A DNA stretch of 64,000 bases from JANQTF01 sp036835375 (GCA_036835375.1 DAITMB010000007.1:6171-70170), one strand, 5' to 3'; positions 1-8,716 are shown, counted from the first letter of the stretch. A program made the numbers and translations. The notes: generated from the letters alone by a model not told the origin.

Positions 1-26
1 ACTTGGACTTTGCTTGATTCAAGAAG

Positions 27-740
27 CTAAATTTTGAGCAACTGAAGTGGAGAATTTTTGACTTGGAGGCCCTCTCGTTGACCCAGCAAGTACAAAGCTC
101 TAAAGTAAGACAGCAATCCCATCAACATCAGTACATTGAAAATCACGGAGTGCGAAATACCGAAAATTCGCGTGGAGTAGAAATATGCCACAACTCCTAT
201 CAATTGGAACGCTGATCCCAAAAGAAGCCATCTGGCCTTGCCCCAGCTGTTAATTCCCGACAAAATGACCGCTGCAAGAGAAATAGCGGAGGAATACAAC
301 AAAAAGATCATCTTAAAATCGGGATCCTTATACAGAAACGAGAGCACCAATATGATCAAATATGTGGCTCCAGAGATCCCAAAAAAGAGGTCTTTTCCCC
401 ATTGTTTAGGATACAGTGCTTCGAGCACTCCGAGCAACTGCGCTAGGCCAGCGACCATATACAGAGCTGATAACCAAAGTCGAGCGGTCATTACTTCACT
501 TGGGGCCATGCTATTGCCCATCATTTCGATCACCGACCCAAGCATTCCACCCGCAAAAAGAAACACGAATGCGAGCACCCACAATCGAAGCATCATGCGA
601 TTGGCCTGAGGCCCAAATCGATAGATCAGAGCAGCTATAATCACAGACACGAGAGCCATCGTAAGGTCTGCGATTCCTGGTAAAGAAACCTGAATGTCCT
701 GTGTAAAGAGAAACATACTCACACTGAAGTCAATGTTCAA
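27..740 (-). CDS. Seven-pass membrane protein of unknown function
   Basis: A 237-residue protein with about seven hydrophobic segments (roughly residues 22-42, 53-73, 86-107, 117-137, 143-164, 170-191, 200-220) joined by short loops. It has no cleavable signal peptide and no soluble domain. The start follows a 340-nt non-coding stretch shared with the divergent peptidase gene. I do not recognise a catalytic motif, so no function is assigned. It could be a small sensor or a structural membrane protein. The gene is complete in the window. Confidence 0.6.
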   Translation of the reverse strand: MNIDFSVSMFLFTQDIQVSLPGIADLTMALVSVIIAALIYRFGPQANRMMLRLWVLAFVFLFAGGMLGSVIEMMGNSMAPSEVMTARLWLSALYMVAGLAQLLGVLEALYPKQWGKDLFFGISGATYLIILVLSFLYKDPDFKMIFLLYSSAISLAAVILSGINSWGKARWLLLGSAFQLIGVVAYFYSTRIFGISHSVIFNVLMLMGLLSYFRALYLLGQREGLQVKNSPLQLLKI

Positions 741-1082
741 ATCTTGAAATTTTTAAGTGACTATTCAAAGTTTCATTCCAGAAAATTTGGAAAACCTTGC
801 GTTCTGGGGTTTTTCATGTATATTTTGATTCTCATGACCATTTGACCACAAAAAAAGTTCGGCTAGACTAGAGCCTTAACTTTTATTTACGCATAAAGTC
901 ATCTTCTCTTTCTCCGTCTTTCATGAAAGGCTTTCTGCGTGTGTGGACTTCCGCCATCACGACCTTTAGCAATGACTCGGAGATGCCTAATGGCTCTCTC
1001 GAAGTCACATGGAAGGAACGGCCATGTCGGACTTCTTTGTTTTTCTTTCCTCCTAGTACAAACATTTTTGAACTTCTTCTAT
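741..1082. other. Divergent intergenic region
   Basis: This 342-nt AT-rich stretch separates the leftward membrane protein from the rightward M15 peptidase. It must hold both promoters. A near match to the Bacteroidota -7 element (TAACTTTT) lies near 877, but no full consensus was found. No credible coding sequence is present. Confidence 0.4.
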
Positions 1083-1700
1083 ATGCTCGACGATTGGAAT
1101 GAACTTGCCGATTTTAAGACATTTCTCAATAGCCTGAACCTCAATAACTTCAATTACCACGAAGTGCTGAGCGGCGTAGGCAAAGTAAGAGGAAATGTCA
1201 GAAATGAACCACCCCCAAAAGAAATTTGGCACAATATCGCGCCTACTATTCTTGTCTTGGATCATCTGCGTGACCACTTCGATGTGCCCGTCACCATCAA
1301 CTCTACCTATCGCTCTCCCCTTTACAACCCCCTGATCGGTGGCGAAAAGAGAAGCCAGCACACCGCCTATTGCGCGGTTGACTTCAATGTTCGGGGGATT
1401 CACCCCACCGTTGCGGCAGAGCAACTCCTTGCTTGGCAAACGGACGAAAAGTGGTTTTCCTCTCCCATTGAGCTCCATCCCACAGATGTCAATACCGACC
1501 AAGGGCTGATCAAGCGAACTCCACTCCAGACGCGGGTTCACGAAGGCGTTTTTCAGTTTCTGTACAAAGGAGGCGTTGGATTTTACAACACCTTTACCCA
1601 CATGGATACCCGCGGCATGGTTGTGAAATGGGACAGCCGAAGACACGACTCGGAGCAGCGATCCAGAAGCTTGTCGCTAGAACCAGTTGAACTAGAATAA
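1083..1700 (+). CDS. Peptidase M15A-type D-Ala-D-Ala carboxypeptidase-like protein
   Basis: A 205-residue protein of the M15 zinc peptidase fold, a family that cleaves D-amino-acid bonds in peptidoglycan stem peptides. The segment TINSTYRSPLYN is followed by SQHTAYCAVDF, which gives His93 and Asp100. The third zinc ligand is the histidine of the THMD motif near residue 178. I start at the ATG at 1083; upstream in-frame codons give an unrelated basic N-terminus. There is no obvious signal peptide, so the protein may be cytoplasmic, exported by another route, or a phage-endolysin-like relative. A strong palindromic terminator follows the stop directly. Confidence 0.7.
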   Translation: MLDDWNELADFKTFLNSLNLNNFNYHEVLSGVGKVRGNVRNEPPPKEIWHNIAPTILVLDHLRDHFDVPVTINSTYRSPLYNPLIGGEKRSQHTAYCAVDFNVRGIHPTVAAEQLLAWQTDEKWFSSPIELHPTDVNTDQGLIKRTPLQTRVHEGVFQFLYKGGVGFYNTFTHMDTRGMVVKWDSRRHDSEQRSRSLSLEPVELE

Positions 1701-1701
1701 C

Positions 1702-1729
1702 AAAAGGCGGGCAAATTTGCCCGCCTTTT
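1702..1729. terminator. Bidirectional terminator hairpin
   Basis: A perfect 28-nt palindrome with a G+C-rich core (GGCGGGC/GCCCGCC) flanked by A4 on the left and T4 on the right. It lies between the convergent M15 peptidase and DUF1015 genes, so it can stop transcription from both sides. Confidence 0.85.
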
Positions 1730-1774
1730 GCAAGTATATACAGTACCCGCTGTGCCCCACACGGCTTATCTCAC

Positions 1775-3016
1775 TCAAAAACGATACACTACCAATCCAC
1801 TTCTGAGCTTAGGCTCAAACCACGTTGTCTTGGGGGGCATGATCTCGCCGCTGTCGGCAATGTCGATCAACTGTTGCATGCTCACGGGATACAGCGCAAA
1901 GGCCGCGGCCATTTCTCCCTCGTTGACGCGCTTTTCAAGCTCTCCCAGCCCACGAATGCCGCCGACAAAGTCAATTCGCTTGTCGCGACGCAGGTCCACG
2001 ATGCCCAGGATAGGCTCCAGCACCTGCTCCGAGAGAATCGTCACATCCAGCACGCCGATTGGATCGGTGTCGTCATAGGTTCCTTCGCGCGCCACCAACT
2101 TGTACCACTGTCTTCCAAGGTAAAGGCCGAAGTGATGCAGGGCCTCGGGACGATAGGCCGCAGGCATTTTTTGAACCGTGAATCGATCTTCGAGCGAAAG
2201 CAGAAAAGCTGACTCACTGAGCCCATTCAGATCTGTCACGACTCGATTATAATCTTGGATACGGAGCTGATTGTCGGGGAAGTGTACGGCCAAAAAATAA
2301 TTATAGGCTTCCTCTCCGTTGTGCTGCGGATTTTCTGCGCGAAGGTCTTGGCCTACCAGTGCTGCGGCTGCCGTACGGTGATGGCCATCTGCGACGTAGG
2401 TTGCAGGGACTTTTTCTGCAAAGAGTCGAATGATGTTTTCGATGAGCGAAGGCTGGCGAATCACCCAAAAAACGTGTCCGACACCGTCTTCAGTCAAAAA
2501 GTCGTACTCGGGAATCTCGCGCCGCACGGCGTGGATGATTTCATCTAGTTCCTCAACAGCTGGATAAGAAAAAAACACCGGCTCAGCATTCATTCGCGCC
2601 ACCCGCACATGGGTTTTCCGATCCAGCTCTTTGTCAGGCCGGGTCAATTCATGTTTTTTGATGACACCGTCAAGATAATCCTGAACCGAGGCCGCCGCCA
2701 CAAAACCAGCCTGAATGTGATCTCCCATCCGCTGCTGATAGAGGTAGAGGCATTCCTGCTCATCCTCCATGATCCAGCCTTGCGTCACCATTCGATCAAA
2801 ACCTTCCTTTGCCGCTTCATACACACGCGGGTCGTGGTGATCGATATCGGCGGGCAAATCAATCTCTGGTTTCACCACATGAAGAAATGAATATGGATTG
2901 CCAGCCGCTTCTACGCGGGCTTCTTCAGAGCTCAATACGTCGTAGGGGCGTGAAGCGACTTGGGCTACGATGTCGCGACGTGGGCGCCAACCTCGAAAGG
3001 ATCTAATGATTGCCAC
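1775..3016 (-). CDS. DUF1015 family protein
   Basis: A 413-residue member of the DUF1015 family, recognised by the N-terminal VAIIRSFRGWRPR region, the VASRPYDVLSSEEA motif, and the later YVADGHHRTAAA motif. The biochemical role is not established. Homologues often sit beside serine-biosynthesis genes, as here with serC just upstream on the same strand. The start is set at the GTG at 3016-3014 because a consensus promoter element lies at 3041-3034; an in-frame ATG further upstream would place the promoter inside the gene. The 5' leader is then only about 12-15 nt. Confidence 0.85.
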   Translation of the reverse strand: MAIIRSFRGWRPRRDIVAQVASRPYDVLSSEEARVEAAGNPYSFLHVVKPEIDLPADIDHHDPRVYEAAKEGFDRMVTQGWIMEDEQECLYLYQQRMGDHIQAGFVAAASVQDYLDGVIKKHELTRPDKELDRKTHVRVARMNAEPVFFSYPAVEELDEIIHAVRREIPEYDFLTEDGVGHVFWVIRQPSLIENIIRLFAEKVPATYVADGHHRTAAAALVGQDLRAENPQHNGEEAYNYFLAVHFPDNQLRIQDYNRVVTDLNGLSESAFLLSLEDRFTVQKMPAAYRPEALHHFGLYLGRQWYKLVAREGTYDDTDPIGVLDVTILSEQVLEPILGIVDLRRDKRIDFVGGIRGLGELEKRVNEGEMAAAFALYPVSMQQLIDIADSGEIMPPKTTWFEPKLRSGLVVYRF

Positions 3017-3033
3017 AGGTATATATTTTTGTG

Positions 3034-3041
3034 CAAAGGTA
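3034..3041 (-). promoter_or_regulatory. Bacteroidota promoter -7 element (TACCTTTG) for the DUF1015 gene
   Basis: On the minus strand TTTG (3065-3062), a 20-nt spacer and TACCTTTG (3041-3034) match the Bacteroidota housekeeping promoter TTTG-N19-21-TAnnTTTG. It lies inside the serC-DUF1015 gap, so the second gene has its own promoter. Confidence 0.75.
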
Positions 3042-3165
3042 AAGGGAGGAAGCGGACAGGGCAAAGAAACTGGCGATTAAGTCCTCTCGCCAGGAAAAAA
3101 TCGTATAACCTTTTTTTCAATCCATTAAAAATCAAGACACTAGATCTATTTTGGGATTTTATACC

Positions 3166-4233
3166 CTACTCTACCCGACGCATGAGGTCCACCAAAGCTT
3201 GTACCCCTTCGATCGGCATGGCATTGTACAAACTTGCCCTCATGCCCCCCACAGAGCGGTGACCCGGCAAAAAATACATTTGCTCCGACTCTGCTAGTTT
3301 CAAAAATTCCCGCTCCTGCTGCTCCGTCTTCATCCTAAATACCACATTCATCAGCGAGCGAAAAGGCGGCTGCACCACTGCATGAAAGGCCGATGATTGG
3401 TCGAGGTAATCGTACAGCAAGGCTGCCTTTGCCAGATTTTCCTGGTGCATGGCCGCAATACCGCCTTTGTTTTCTAGCCATTCAAAAACCAAATCGGCTA
3501 GGTAAATCCCAAAAGTGGGAGGGGTGTTGAACATCGACTCATGATCGGCATAGGTCTGGTAGCTCAGCATGGTGGGCACAAAGGCAGGAATGTCCTGAAT
3601 CAGGTCTTTGTGGATAATCACAATGGTGAGGCCGCTGGGGCCAATATTCTTTTGGGCGCCTGCATAGATCAGGCCGAAATCCTCCACGCGATAGGGCTGG
3701 GAGAGAATGTTGGAGGACATGTCAGCGACGAGCGGCACGGCACCCGTTTCCGGAATTCTGTCCCAAGTCGTACCGTAAATCGTGTTATTGGTAGTGATGT
3801 GAACGTAGTCTGCTTCGGTTCGGAGCCAGTTTTCGGGCAATTGCGGAATGCTGCGATAACGGTCCGCTTTCGAAGAAGCCACGATGTCCACCTCTCCGTA
3901 TTTGGCTGCCTCCTCCGCCGCCTTGGAAGACCACGAACCCGAGTCAATGTACTGGGCCAAGCCTTTTTTCATCAGATTCAGCGGCACCATACCAAACTGA
4001 AGCCAAGCTCCGCCCTGCAAAAACAGGACATGATAAGATGCCGGAATGCCCATCAGCCGCCGCAACCGTGCTTCTGCGCGGTGCAGAATTTCGAGAAATT
4101 CGCTGGATCGATGGCTGATTTCCATCACAGACATTCCTCGTCCGTCGAAATCGCGAAGCTCGCGTTGTGCGCGATCCAGCACTTCTCCCGGCAAGATGGC
4201 CGGACCAGCGGAAAAATTCCAAGTTTGACTCAT
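3166..4233 (-). CDS. serC: Phosphoserine aminotransferase
   Basis: A 355-residue fold-type I PLP enzyme that converts 3-phosphohydroxypyruvate and glutamate to O-phosphoserine in serine biosynthesis, also used in vitamin B6 synthesis. The N-terminus WNFSAGPAILPGEV and the PLP-lysine motif GAQKNIGPSG are diagnostic of SerC. The C-terminal GHRSVGGMRASLYNAMP segment is also typical. The ATG at 4233 gives the usual family length; an upstream in-frame extension carries no SerC similarity. It lies 149 nt upstream of the DUF1015 gene on the same strand. Confidence 0.97.
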   Translation of the reverse strand: MSQTWNFSAGPAILPGEVLDRAQRELRDFDGRGMSVMEISHRSSEFLEILHRAEARLRRLMGIPASYHVLFLQGGAWLQFGMVPLNLMKKGLAQYIDSGSWSSKAAEEAAKYGEVDIVASSKADRYRSIPQLPENWLRTEADYVHITTNNTIYGTTWDRIPETGAVPLVADMSSNILSQPYRVEDFGLIYAGAQKNIGPSGLTIVIIHKDLIQDIPAFVPTMLSYQTYADHESMFNTPPTFGIYLADLVFEWLENKGGIAAMHQENLAKAALLYDYLDQSSAFHAVVQPPFRSLMNVVFRMKTEQQEREFLKLAESEQMYFLPGHRSVGGMRASLYNAMPIEGVQALVDLMRRVE

Positions 4234-4726
4234 AACATGATGTTCTTTAGGTCGCCTCTCTGCTCGAAATATCGCGGATCTGATCATGAAACGGTAAGAT
4301 CCTCGTTTTGCAAGTCTGTCTGTTTCTCGACCAGCTTTATACACCGCTCCGCGATGAGGGTAAATAAAGTTCAAATACGCTTGACAGAAGGATGGGGAGG
4401 ACGCTAGCTTTCAGCGCGAAATTTAGAGAACTTACGACTACTTGTGTCCCGAGTCTGAAAGACCAACCAACGCGAGAACTGTTCAAGGCAGAATTATTCC
4501 CGTGAAAGCTCGATTCCGGCCACTTGTCCCTTCTCGGTAGGATCTTGGGCATATGCTTTGTTGATTCGCAGCGTCGCATTCGCTACCTACTCCCACCTGC
4601 TATTCGTTCTTCTCACTGCACAGAATCTGGGGAATTGCCTTGGATTCTCCGTTCTCATGGTCTTCAACTTCGCATTCCTCCACACGAGAGGTTCTCCCCA
4701 CCACATTCTTCATTCATCATATTCTA
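4234..4726. other. Divergent intergenic region serC/ppa
   Basis: A 493-nt region between leftward serC and rightward ppa. It should contain both promoters. A near match (TATGCTTTG, around 4552-4560) with one extra spacer base is the best -7 candidate for ppa. No protein-like reading frame, RNA fold or repeat was recognised. Confidence 0.4.
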
Positions 4727-5479
4727 ATGAGTCTCAGCAAAAGCAATCCACTGACCCGTATTTGGGAATTAATTGGCCTTCGCTACAAATCTCACCCTTG
4801 GCATGGTGTCCAAATCGGAGAACAAGCGCCCGAACTCGTCACAGCATTCATCGAAGTGGTTCCGACCGACACAGTAAAATATGAGGTTGACAAGCGCACG
4901 GGATATTTGAAAGTCGATCGCCCACAAAAATTTTCGAACATCATCCCGACTCTTTATGGTTTTATTCCTCAGACCTACTGCATGGAGAGTGTCGCCAAAT
5001 ACTGCATGGAGAAGACGGGCCGGGAAAACATCATTGGCGACGGCGATCCGCTCGATATCTGTGTCCTCACCGAGCGCGCGATCACGCATGGCGACATTTT
5101 GGTGCCTGCGATTCCCATCGGCGGATTCCGCATGATCGACGGAGGGGAAGCCGATGACAAAATCATCGCGGTGCTCAAAGGGGACGAGGTGTACCAACAC
5201 TGGCACGATGTCACTGACGTGCCTGAGGCCATCATCAGCCGACTCAAACACTACTTTTTGACATACAAAGAAATGCCTGGATCTGATGTAAAACGCTGCG
5301 AAATCACCCACACGTATGGACGCGAGGAAGCCATCGAAGTGGTGCGCCGGAGCATGAAGGACTATCGGAGAAAGTTTGGCAAACTCGAAAACAAGCTCTC
5401 GGTCGCAACTTTACAAATGATCACTTTTGGGCAAAGCTGGCAGGAAGCGCTCGGGGAGGCAGATGGCATCGAAGAATAA
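4727..5479 (+). CDS. ppa: Inorganic pyrophosphatase (family I)
   Basis: A 250-residue soluble pyrophosphatase that hydrolyses PPi to phosphate in the cytoplasm and drives biosynthetic reactions. The signature DGDPLDICVL supplies the aspartates that bind the catalytic magnesium ions. The preceding FSNIIPTLYGFIPQTYC segment and the VKRCEITHTYGREEAIEVV region fit the long family I form. The ATG at 4727 was chosen because the upstream in-frame codons encode low-complexity sequence with no similarity. The next gene starts 68 nt downstream and is probably co-transcribed. Confidence 0.95.
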   Translation: MSLSKSNPLTRIWELIGLRYKSHPWHGVQIGEQAPELVTAFIEVVPTDTVKYEVDKRTGYLKVDRPQKFSNIIPTLYGFIPQTYCMESVAKYCMEKTGRENIIGDGDPLDICVLTERAITHGDILVPAIPIGGFRMIDGGEADDKIIAVLKGDEVYQHWHDVTDVPEAIISRLKHYFLTYKEMPGSDVKRCEITHTYGREEAIEVVRRSMKDYRRKFGKLENKLSVATLQMITFGQSWQEALGEADGIEE

Positions 5480-5547
5480 AAAGTGTGCTCGTAGTCGGGT
5501 GCAACATTTTCTTTGTGAACCCAGTCTGTACTGAAAATGAAGATTCT

Positions 5548-6042
5548 ATGAAGAACTTTTGCTTCACCTTGATCCTGTGCTTGACGCTACTCGGCTTCTC
5601 CTCCTCGTCTGCGCAGGTGTATCGCACTGCTGCGGGCGTACGATTTGAAAGCGGACAAATCGGATTTACACTCGCGCAGAAAGTGGCCAGAAAAATGACG
5701 GTCGAAGGAATTTTGATTGAAAATTCCCAAGAACAACTCATGGGCCATTTGCTTCTCAAGAGACATGTGGGGCTCTTTCAGCGGCGACTCAACGCATATG
5801 GCGGGGCGGGGCTCCACACAGGGCTGGGCATCACACCTACCAGTTTGGCGGGTTTCAGCCTGGTCGGCGGGGCGGAGTTCACCCTCTTCCGAATCACGGT
5901 TGCTGCAGATCTCAGGCCTCATTGGAATTGGATTGAGACCGAATTTCAAGGTATGACTCCCTCCCTGGCGATTCGCTACTCCCTGGTGCGCGACCGGGAC
6001 AATCGGCGAAGGCACAAGCGATCATCTCAAGCTTGGCACTGA
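5548..6042 (+). CDS. Small secreted beta-barrel-like protein
   Basis: A 164-residue protein with a clear signal peptide (MKNFCFTLILCLTLLGF, cleavage near SSAQ). The mature part consists of alternating short strands rich in glycine and aromatic residues (for example YGGAGLHTGLG, LVGGAEFTLF, PSLAIRYSLV), as in small outer-membrane barrels. The basic tail after the last strand is unusual for a barrel, which normally ends in an aromatic residue. The start at 5548 is the ATG that opens the signal peptide. No function can be assigned. Confidence 0.6.
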   Translation: MKNFCFTLILCLTLLGFSSSSAQVYRTAAGVRFESGQIGFTLAQKVARKMTVEGILIENSQEQLMGHLLLKRHVGLFQRRLNAYGGAGLHTGLGITPTSLAGFSLVGGAEFTLFRITVAADLRPHWNWIETEFQGMTPSLAIRYSLVRDRDNRRRHKRSSQAWH

Positions 6043-6082
6043 CACATTTGCCACAAGTTGGAGCAATCGCTGCTTAGGAAAT

Positions 6083-7150
6083 TTACGTGGAAAGATCATC
6101 CATTGCTGCTCCTCCCGCTGGATTGCGGAGCAGGTCTAGTCGGTCTTGACCGATCATGCGACTCTCCCAGCGGCCTTTTGTCTTCGGAAAGGGTGGAGCG
6201 GGAACACCTTTTTTTAAGAACAACTGCGGATTGCAAAACCGATAGACCTCGTCGTACAAGTCAGAATCCAAAAATGCCTGAAGTGTATTTCGTCCCCCTT
6301 CTACCAAAACACTGGAAATACCTGCGAGCCCCATGGCTTTGATCGCTGCTTCCGGGGAATGATTTTCCATCGGAATGCTATGTTTCGACAGGGAATGACG
6401 CTCCAGCACGTAGCTCTTCGGCGGCTCTTCGAACATGCGAAGCGTATCAGGCAGTGCTTGGCTGCTGGAGTTCCAAATCAACCGGATGGGAGAAGGACCG
6501 GGAAAATACCTTGTAGTGAGTGTGGGATCATCCACCATGGCCGTGCGTGACCCGATCAAAATGCTTTGATACGTAGCACGCAGGCTGTGCACGACTCGCT
6601 GAGTAGCTTGGCGGGTGATCGCCGTTCGCCTCGGGTAGCCGTCCGCTCCCATTCCTGCGATAAACCCATCAGCGGATTCGGCCCATTTGAGACAGATATA
6701 GGGGCGTTGTCGTTCTTGATTGAGAAAAAAAATCTTATTAATCGCTTGAAACGGCGCTGGATTTTCCGCGATGACCACTTCTACCCCTTCGCTACGAAGT
6801 CGCGCTACGCCTTTGCCGGACACGCGAGGGTGAGGATCTAGGCAGCCAATGACGACTTTGGGAATTCCGTGACGAAGGATCAATTCGACGCAGGGTGGCG
6901 TCTTGCCAGTGTGGGCACAAGGCTCCAGCGACACATACAGAGTAGCCTTTGGCAATAGCCCAAGGTCGGCCACCGCCGCAACAGCATATACTTCGGCATG
7001 AGGTCCTCCGGGATATTGATGAAAGCCTTCACCGATGATCAAATCATCGTGGACAATCACAGCTCCTACCTGTGGATTGGGCTGCACAGCCGATCCACCC
7101 ATGCGCGCTAATTGAAGGCAGCGATCGAGGTAGTGAGCGTCCTTGGACAT
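6083..7150 (-). CDS. ribD: Bifunctional riboflavin biosynthesis deaminase/reductase
   Basis: A 355-residue fusion of diaminohydroxyphosphoribosylaminopyrimidine deaminase (about residues 1-145) and 5-amino-6-(5-phosphoribosylamino)uracil reductase (about 150-355), catalysing two successive steps of riboflavin synthesis. The deaminase zinc site is seen as PHAEV and EPCAHTGKTPPC. The reductase part shows SADGFIAG and VEGGRNTLQAFL. The ATG at 7150 begins MSKDAHYLDRCL, typical of RibD. Its start lies only 7 nt past the poly-U tract of the SRP RNA gene, so there is no room for a separate promoter; expression may depend on read-through. Confidence 0.95.
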   Translation of the reverse strand: MSKDAHYLDRCLQLARMGGSAVQPNPQVGAVIVHDDLIIGEGFHQYPGGPHAEVYAVAAVADLGLLPKATLYVSLEPCAHTGKTPPCVELILRHGIPKVVIGCLDPHPRVSGKGVARLRSEGVEVVIAENPAPFQAINKIFFLNQERQRPYICLKWAESADGFIAGMGADGYPRRTAITRQATQRVVHSLRATYQSILIGSRTAMVDDPTLTTRYFPGPSPIRLIWNSSSQALPDTLRMFEEPPKSYVLERHSLSKHSIPMENHSPEAAIKAMGLAGISSVLVEGGRNTLQAFLDSDLYDEVYRFCNPQLFLKKGVPAPPFPKTKGRWESRMIGQDRLDLLRNPAGGAAMDDLST

Positions 7151-7157
7151 AGGAAAC

Positions 7158-7258
7158 AAAAAAAGGGTAAGAACCATATCGCACTGATCAACCGCCTACC
7201 GTTGCTTCCTTTCAGACCTGGCGGAGTTCAGAGGGATCTAGTCGTACAGCCTTACCCG
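7158..7258 (-). ncRNA. ffs: Signal recognition particle RNA (small bacterial type, 4.5S)
   Basis: The minus strand carries the conserved SRP apical domain: CCAGGTCTGAAAGGAAGCAA, the Ffh-binding loop with a GAAA tetraloop in place of GGAA. The ends pair as GGGTAAG (7257-7251) with CTTACCC (7171-7165), closing a single long hairpin of about 93 nt. Seven U residues follow (7164-7158), forming a terminator. A consensus promoter sits just upstream. The RNA scaffolds Ffh for co-translational membrane targeting. Confidence 0.93.
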
Positions 7259-7261
7259 TGA

Positions 7262-7269
7262 CAAAAGTA
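7262..7269 (-). promoter_or_regulatory. Promoter -7 element (TACTTTTG) of the SRP RNA gene
   Basis: On the minus strand TTTG (7292-7289), 19 nt, then TACTTTTG (7269-7262). The predicted start falls at about 7257, the first base of the SRP RNA closing stem. The agreement between promoter spacing and RNA end supports both calls. Confidence 0.85.
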
Positions 7270-7294
7270 CATCGGGATAGGAGATATTCAAAGC

Positions 7295-7761
7295 TGACCG
7301 TTAATAAATCGAGGGATGCGGCAAAAAATGCCATTGTCGGTACAAATGCTTTTTCCTAAGCCCTTCTTTGTGAGGAATTTGATGGGGGAGGCAAAAGACG
7401 ATTTTTTTTGCAGATGAATTGCCTTGGGGACGCCGAGGAAATAACTCATCAGAGATTGCACCGGGATTTTTGAACGAATCGAAGATCCCGGCTCGTCGGG
7501 AGACCATGAGAGGCTGGGATGAAAGGGACCCAGACTCGAATCGAAAATCGAGCAAAGCGGGTGATGTCGCGAGACCGTGTGAAGGAAGGACCTACAGCTG
7601 GGTCTGACGCAGGATCTGTGCACAAGCTTGTCCTGAATACTGGCAAGCAAGATAGCCGTGGGAACCAAGTAAGCACGTAGCGTTATGCCGGAGGCGATCC
7701 TTAAGAAGCATTTTTCAAAAAACCGAATCATTCCTTGCCTCCGCTGGATGATTTTTCATAT
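7295..7761. other. Intergenic region without a recognised gene
   Basis: About 465 nt between the SRP RNA promoter and folA. An open frame of 147 codons exists on the minus strand (7288-7731), but its product is rich in Ser, Arg, Cys and Pro with no domain-like pattern and runs through the ffs promoter. It is treated as non-coding. Confidence 0.4.
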
Positions 7762-8271
7762 CTACCCTTTTCTGATCCAATGTTGAATGCAGAACGCATG
7801 GCTGTGAGACTCATCTGCGTCGAAACATCGCTCTCGGGTCAATAGCCAAGCTTCTTTATCTATCGCAGGAAAAAATGCATCACCCCCGAACATTCCGTCC
7901 ACCCGGGTGAGATACATCTGAGTCGCAAGTGGCATCGCTTCTTGAAATACTCGCTCACCACCGATCACAAACACCTCTTCATAGCCTTCGCACAGTCGTA
8001 GGGCGGTCGAAAGGTTGCTTGCTACCATATGTGGCCACGGCAGATCCAATTTTTTACGGGAACTCAGGACCACGCTGAGGGTGTCACTGTAAAGCGCATC
8101 TTCTGATTCTGCGCTGAGCCTGCCCATGATCATCGGCTTTCTGGCCGTGACCATGCGAAAATGTGCGTGGTCCCCGGGGAGCGTCCAGGGAAGCCGTCCA
8201 CGATATCCGATCACGCGATTGGTGGAAAGCGCAGCAATAAGAGAAATCTTGCGCTGGTCCATCGTGATCAT
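7762..8271 (-). CDS. folA: Dihydrofolate reductase-like protein with atypical substrate pocket
   Basis: A 169-residue DHFR homologue; the family reduces dihydrofolate to tetrahydrofolate with NADPH. The fold markers are present: ISLIAALSTNRVIG, LPWTLPGDHAHF (the catalytic Asp in GD), FVIGGERVF and YLTRVD. The block after MGR is highly divergent. An ungapped comparison with the E. coli enzyme puts Thr at the position of Arg57, which binds the folate alpha-carboxylate, Ser at Thr46, and replaces the PLPGR segment by LYSDT. It lies 16 nt after a response-regulator gene on the same strand. It may still be a DHFR, or a pterin reductase relative. Confidence 0.85.
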   Translation of the reverse strand: MITMDQRKISLIAALSTNRVIGYRGRLPWTLPGDHAHFRMVTARKPMIMGRLSAESEDALYSDTLSVVLSSRKKLDLPWPHMVASNLSTALRLCEGYEEVFVIGGERVFQEAMPLATQMYLTRVDGMFGGDAFFPAIDKEAWLLTRERCFDADESHSHAFCIQHWIRKG

Positions 8272-8287
8272 GTTATGTAAAGGGATG

Positions 8288-8716
8288 TTACTTAGGGACC
8301 GTTAGTCCACAGACCAGAAAGGAGAGGATGCTTCGCAATTCCAAGAAAAATTGCTCCAAGTCGGTTGACTTTTCCAAAAAATAATTACCACCAAAACGGT
8401 AGCTTCTGTCCATCACCTCTTCCAAATAGGATCCCGACATAAGTACCACAGGCACTTGCGGGTAGAGGGATTCTTCGCGTATCCATCGGAGCAAGCGAGG
8501 CCCTTCGATTTCAGAGAGGAAAAAATCCAGCATCACAATCATCGGGGCGGATGTTGTGGGCCGGGATTCGAGATACGTCTTGAGCTTGCGACCGCTCGCG
8601 AAGTAGCTGAAGGTGGCAGAAATTTCCCAACCCTCAAGACAAAGGCTGATCAGGCGGCTGTCTGCGGGATTATCCTCTCCAATGACGATTTCTAAGGGGG
8701 GTACTGAATCGAGCAT
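8288..8716 (-). CDS. Single-domain response regulator
   Basis: A 142-residue CheY-like receiver domain with no output domain. The acidic pair is in GEDN (residues 14-15), the phosphoacceptor is Asp64 in MLDFFLSEIEG, the switch Ser lies in VVLMSGS and the conserved Lys in YFLEKS. The long loop after the phosphoacceptor resembles Rcp1-type regulators that partner with hybrid kinases. No histidine kinase is encoded in the window, so it is an orphan. It precedes the DHFR-like gene on the same strand and may share a transcript. Confidence 0.88.
   Translation of the reverse strand: MLDSVPPLEIVIGEDNPADSRLISLCLEGWEISATFSYFASGRKLKTYLESRPTTSAPMIVMLDFFLSEIEGPRLLRWIREESLYPQVPVVLMSGSYLEEVMDRSYRFGGNYFLEKSTDLEQFFLELRSILSFLVCGLTVPK

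Noticed and set aside
939..1082. Upstream extension of the M15 peptidase
   Set aside because: The 48 added residues lack similarity and no signal peptide with a usual cleavage site was formed.
1053..1646. 197-codon frame opposite the M15 peptidase gene
   Set aside because: It is antisense to a clear peptidase with zinc ligands and shows no own motif.
7288..7731. 147-codon minus-strand frame
   Set aside because: It overlaps the ffs promoter and has a Ser/Arg/Cys-rich, non-domain composition.
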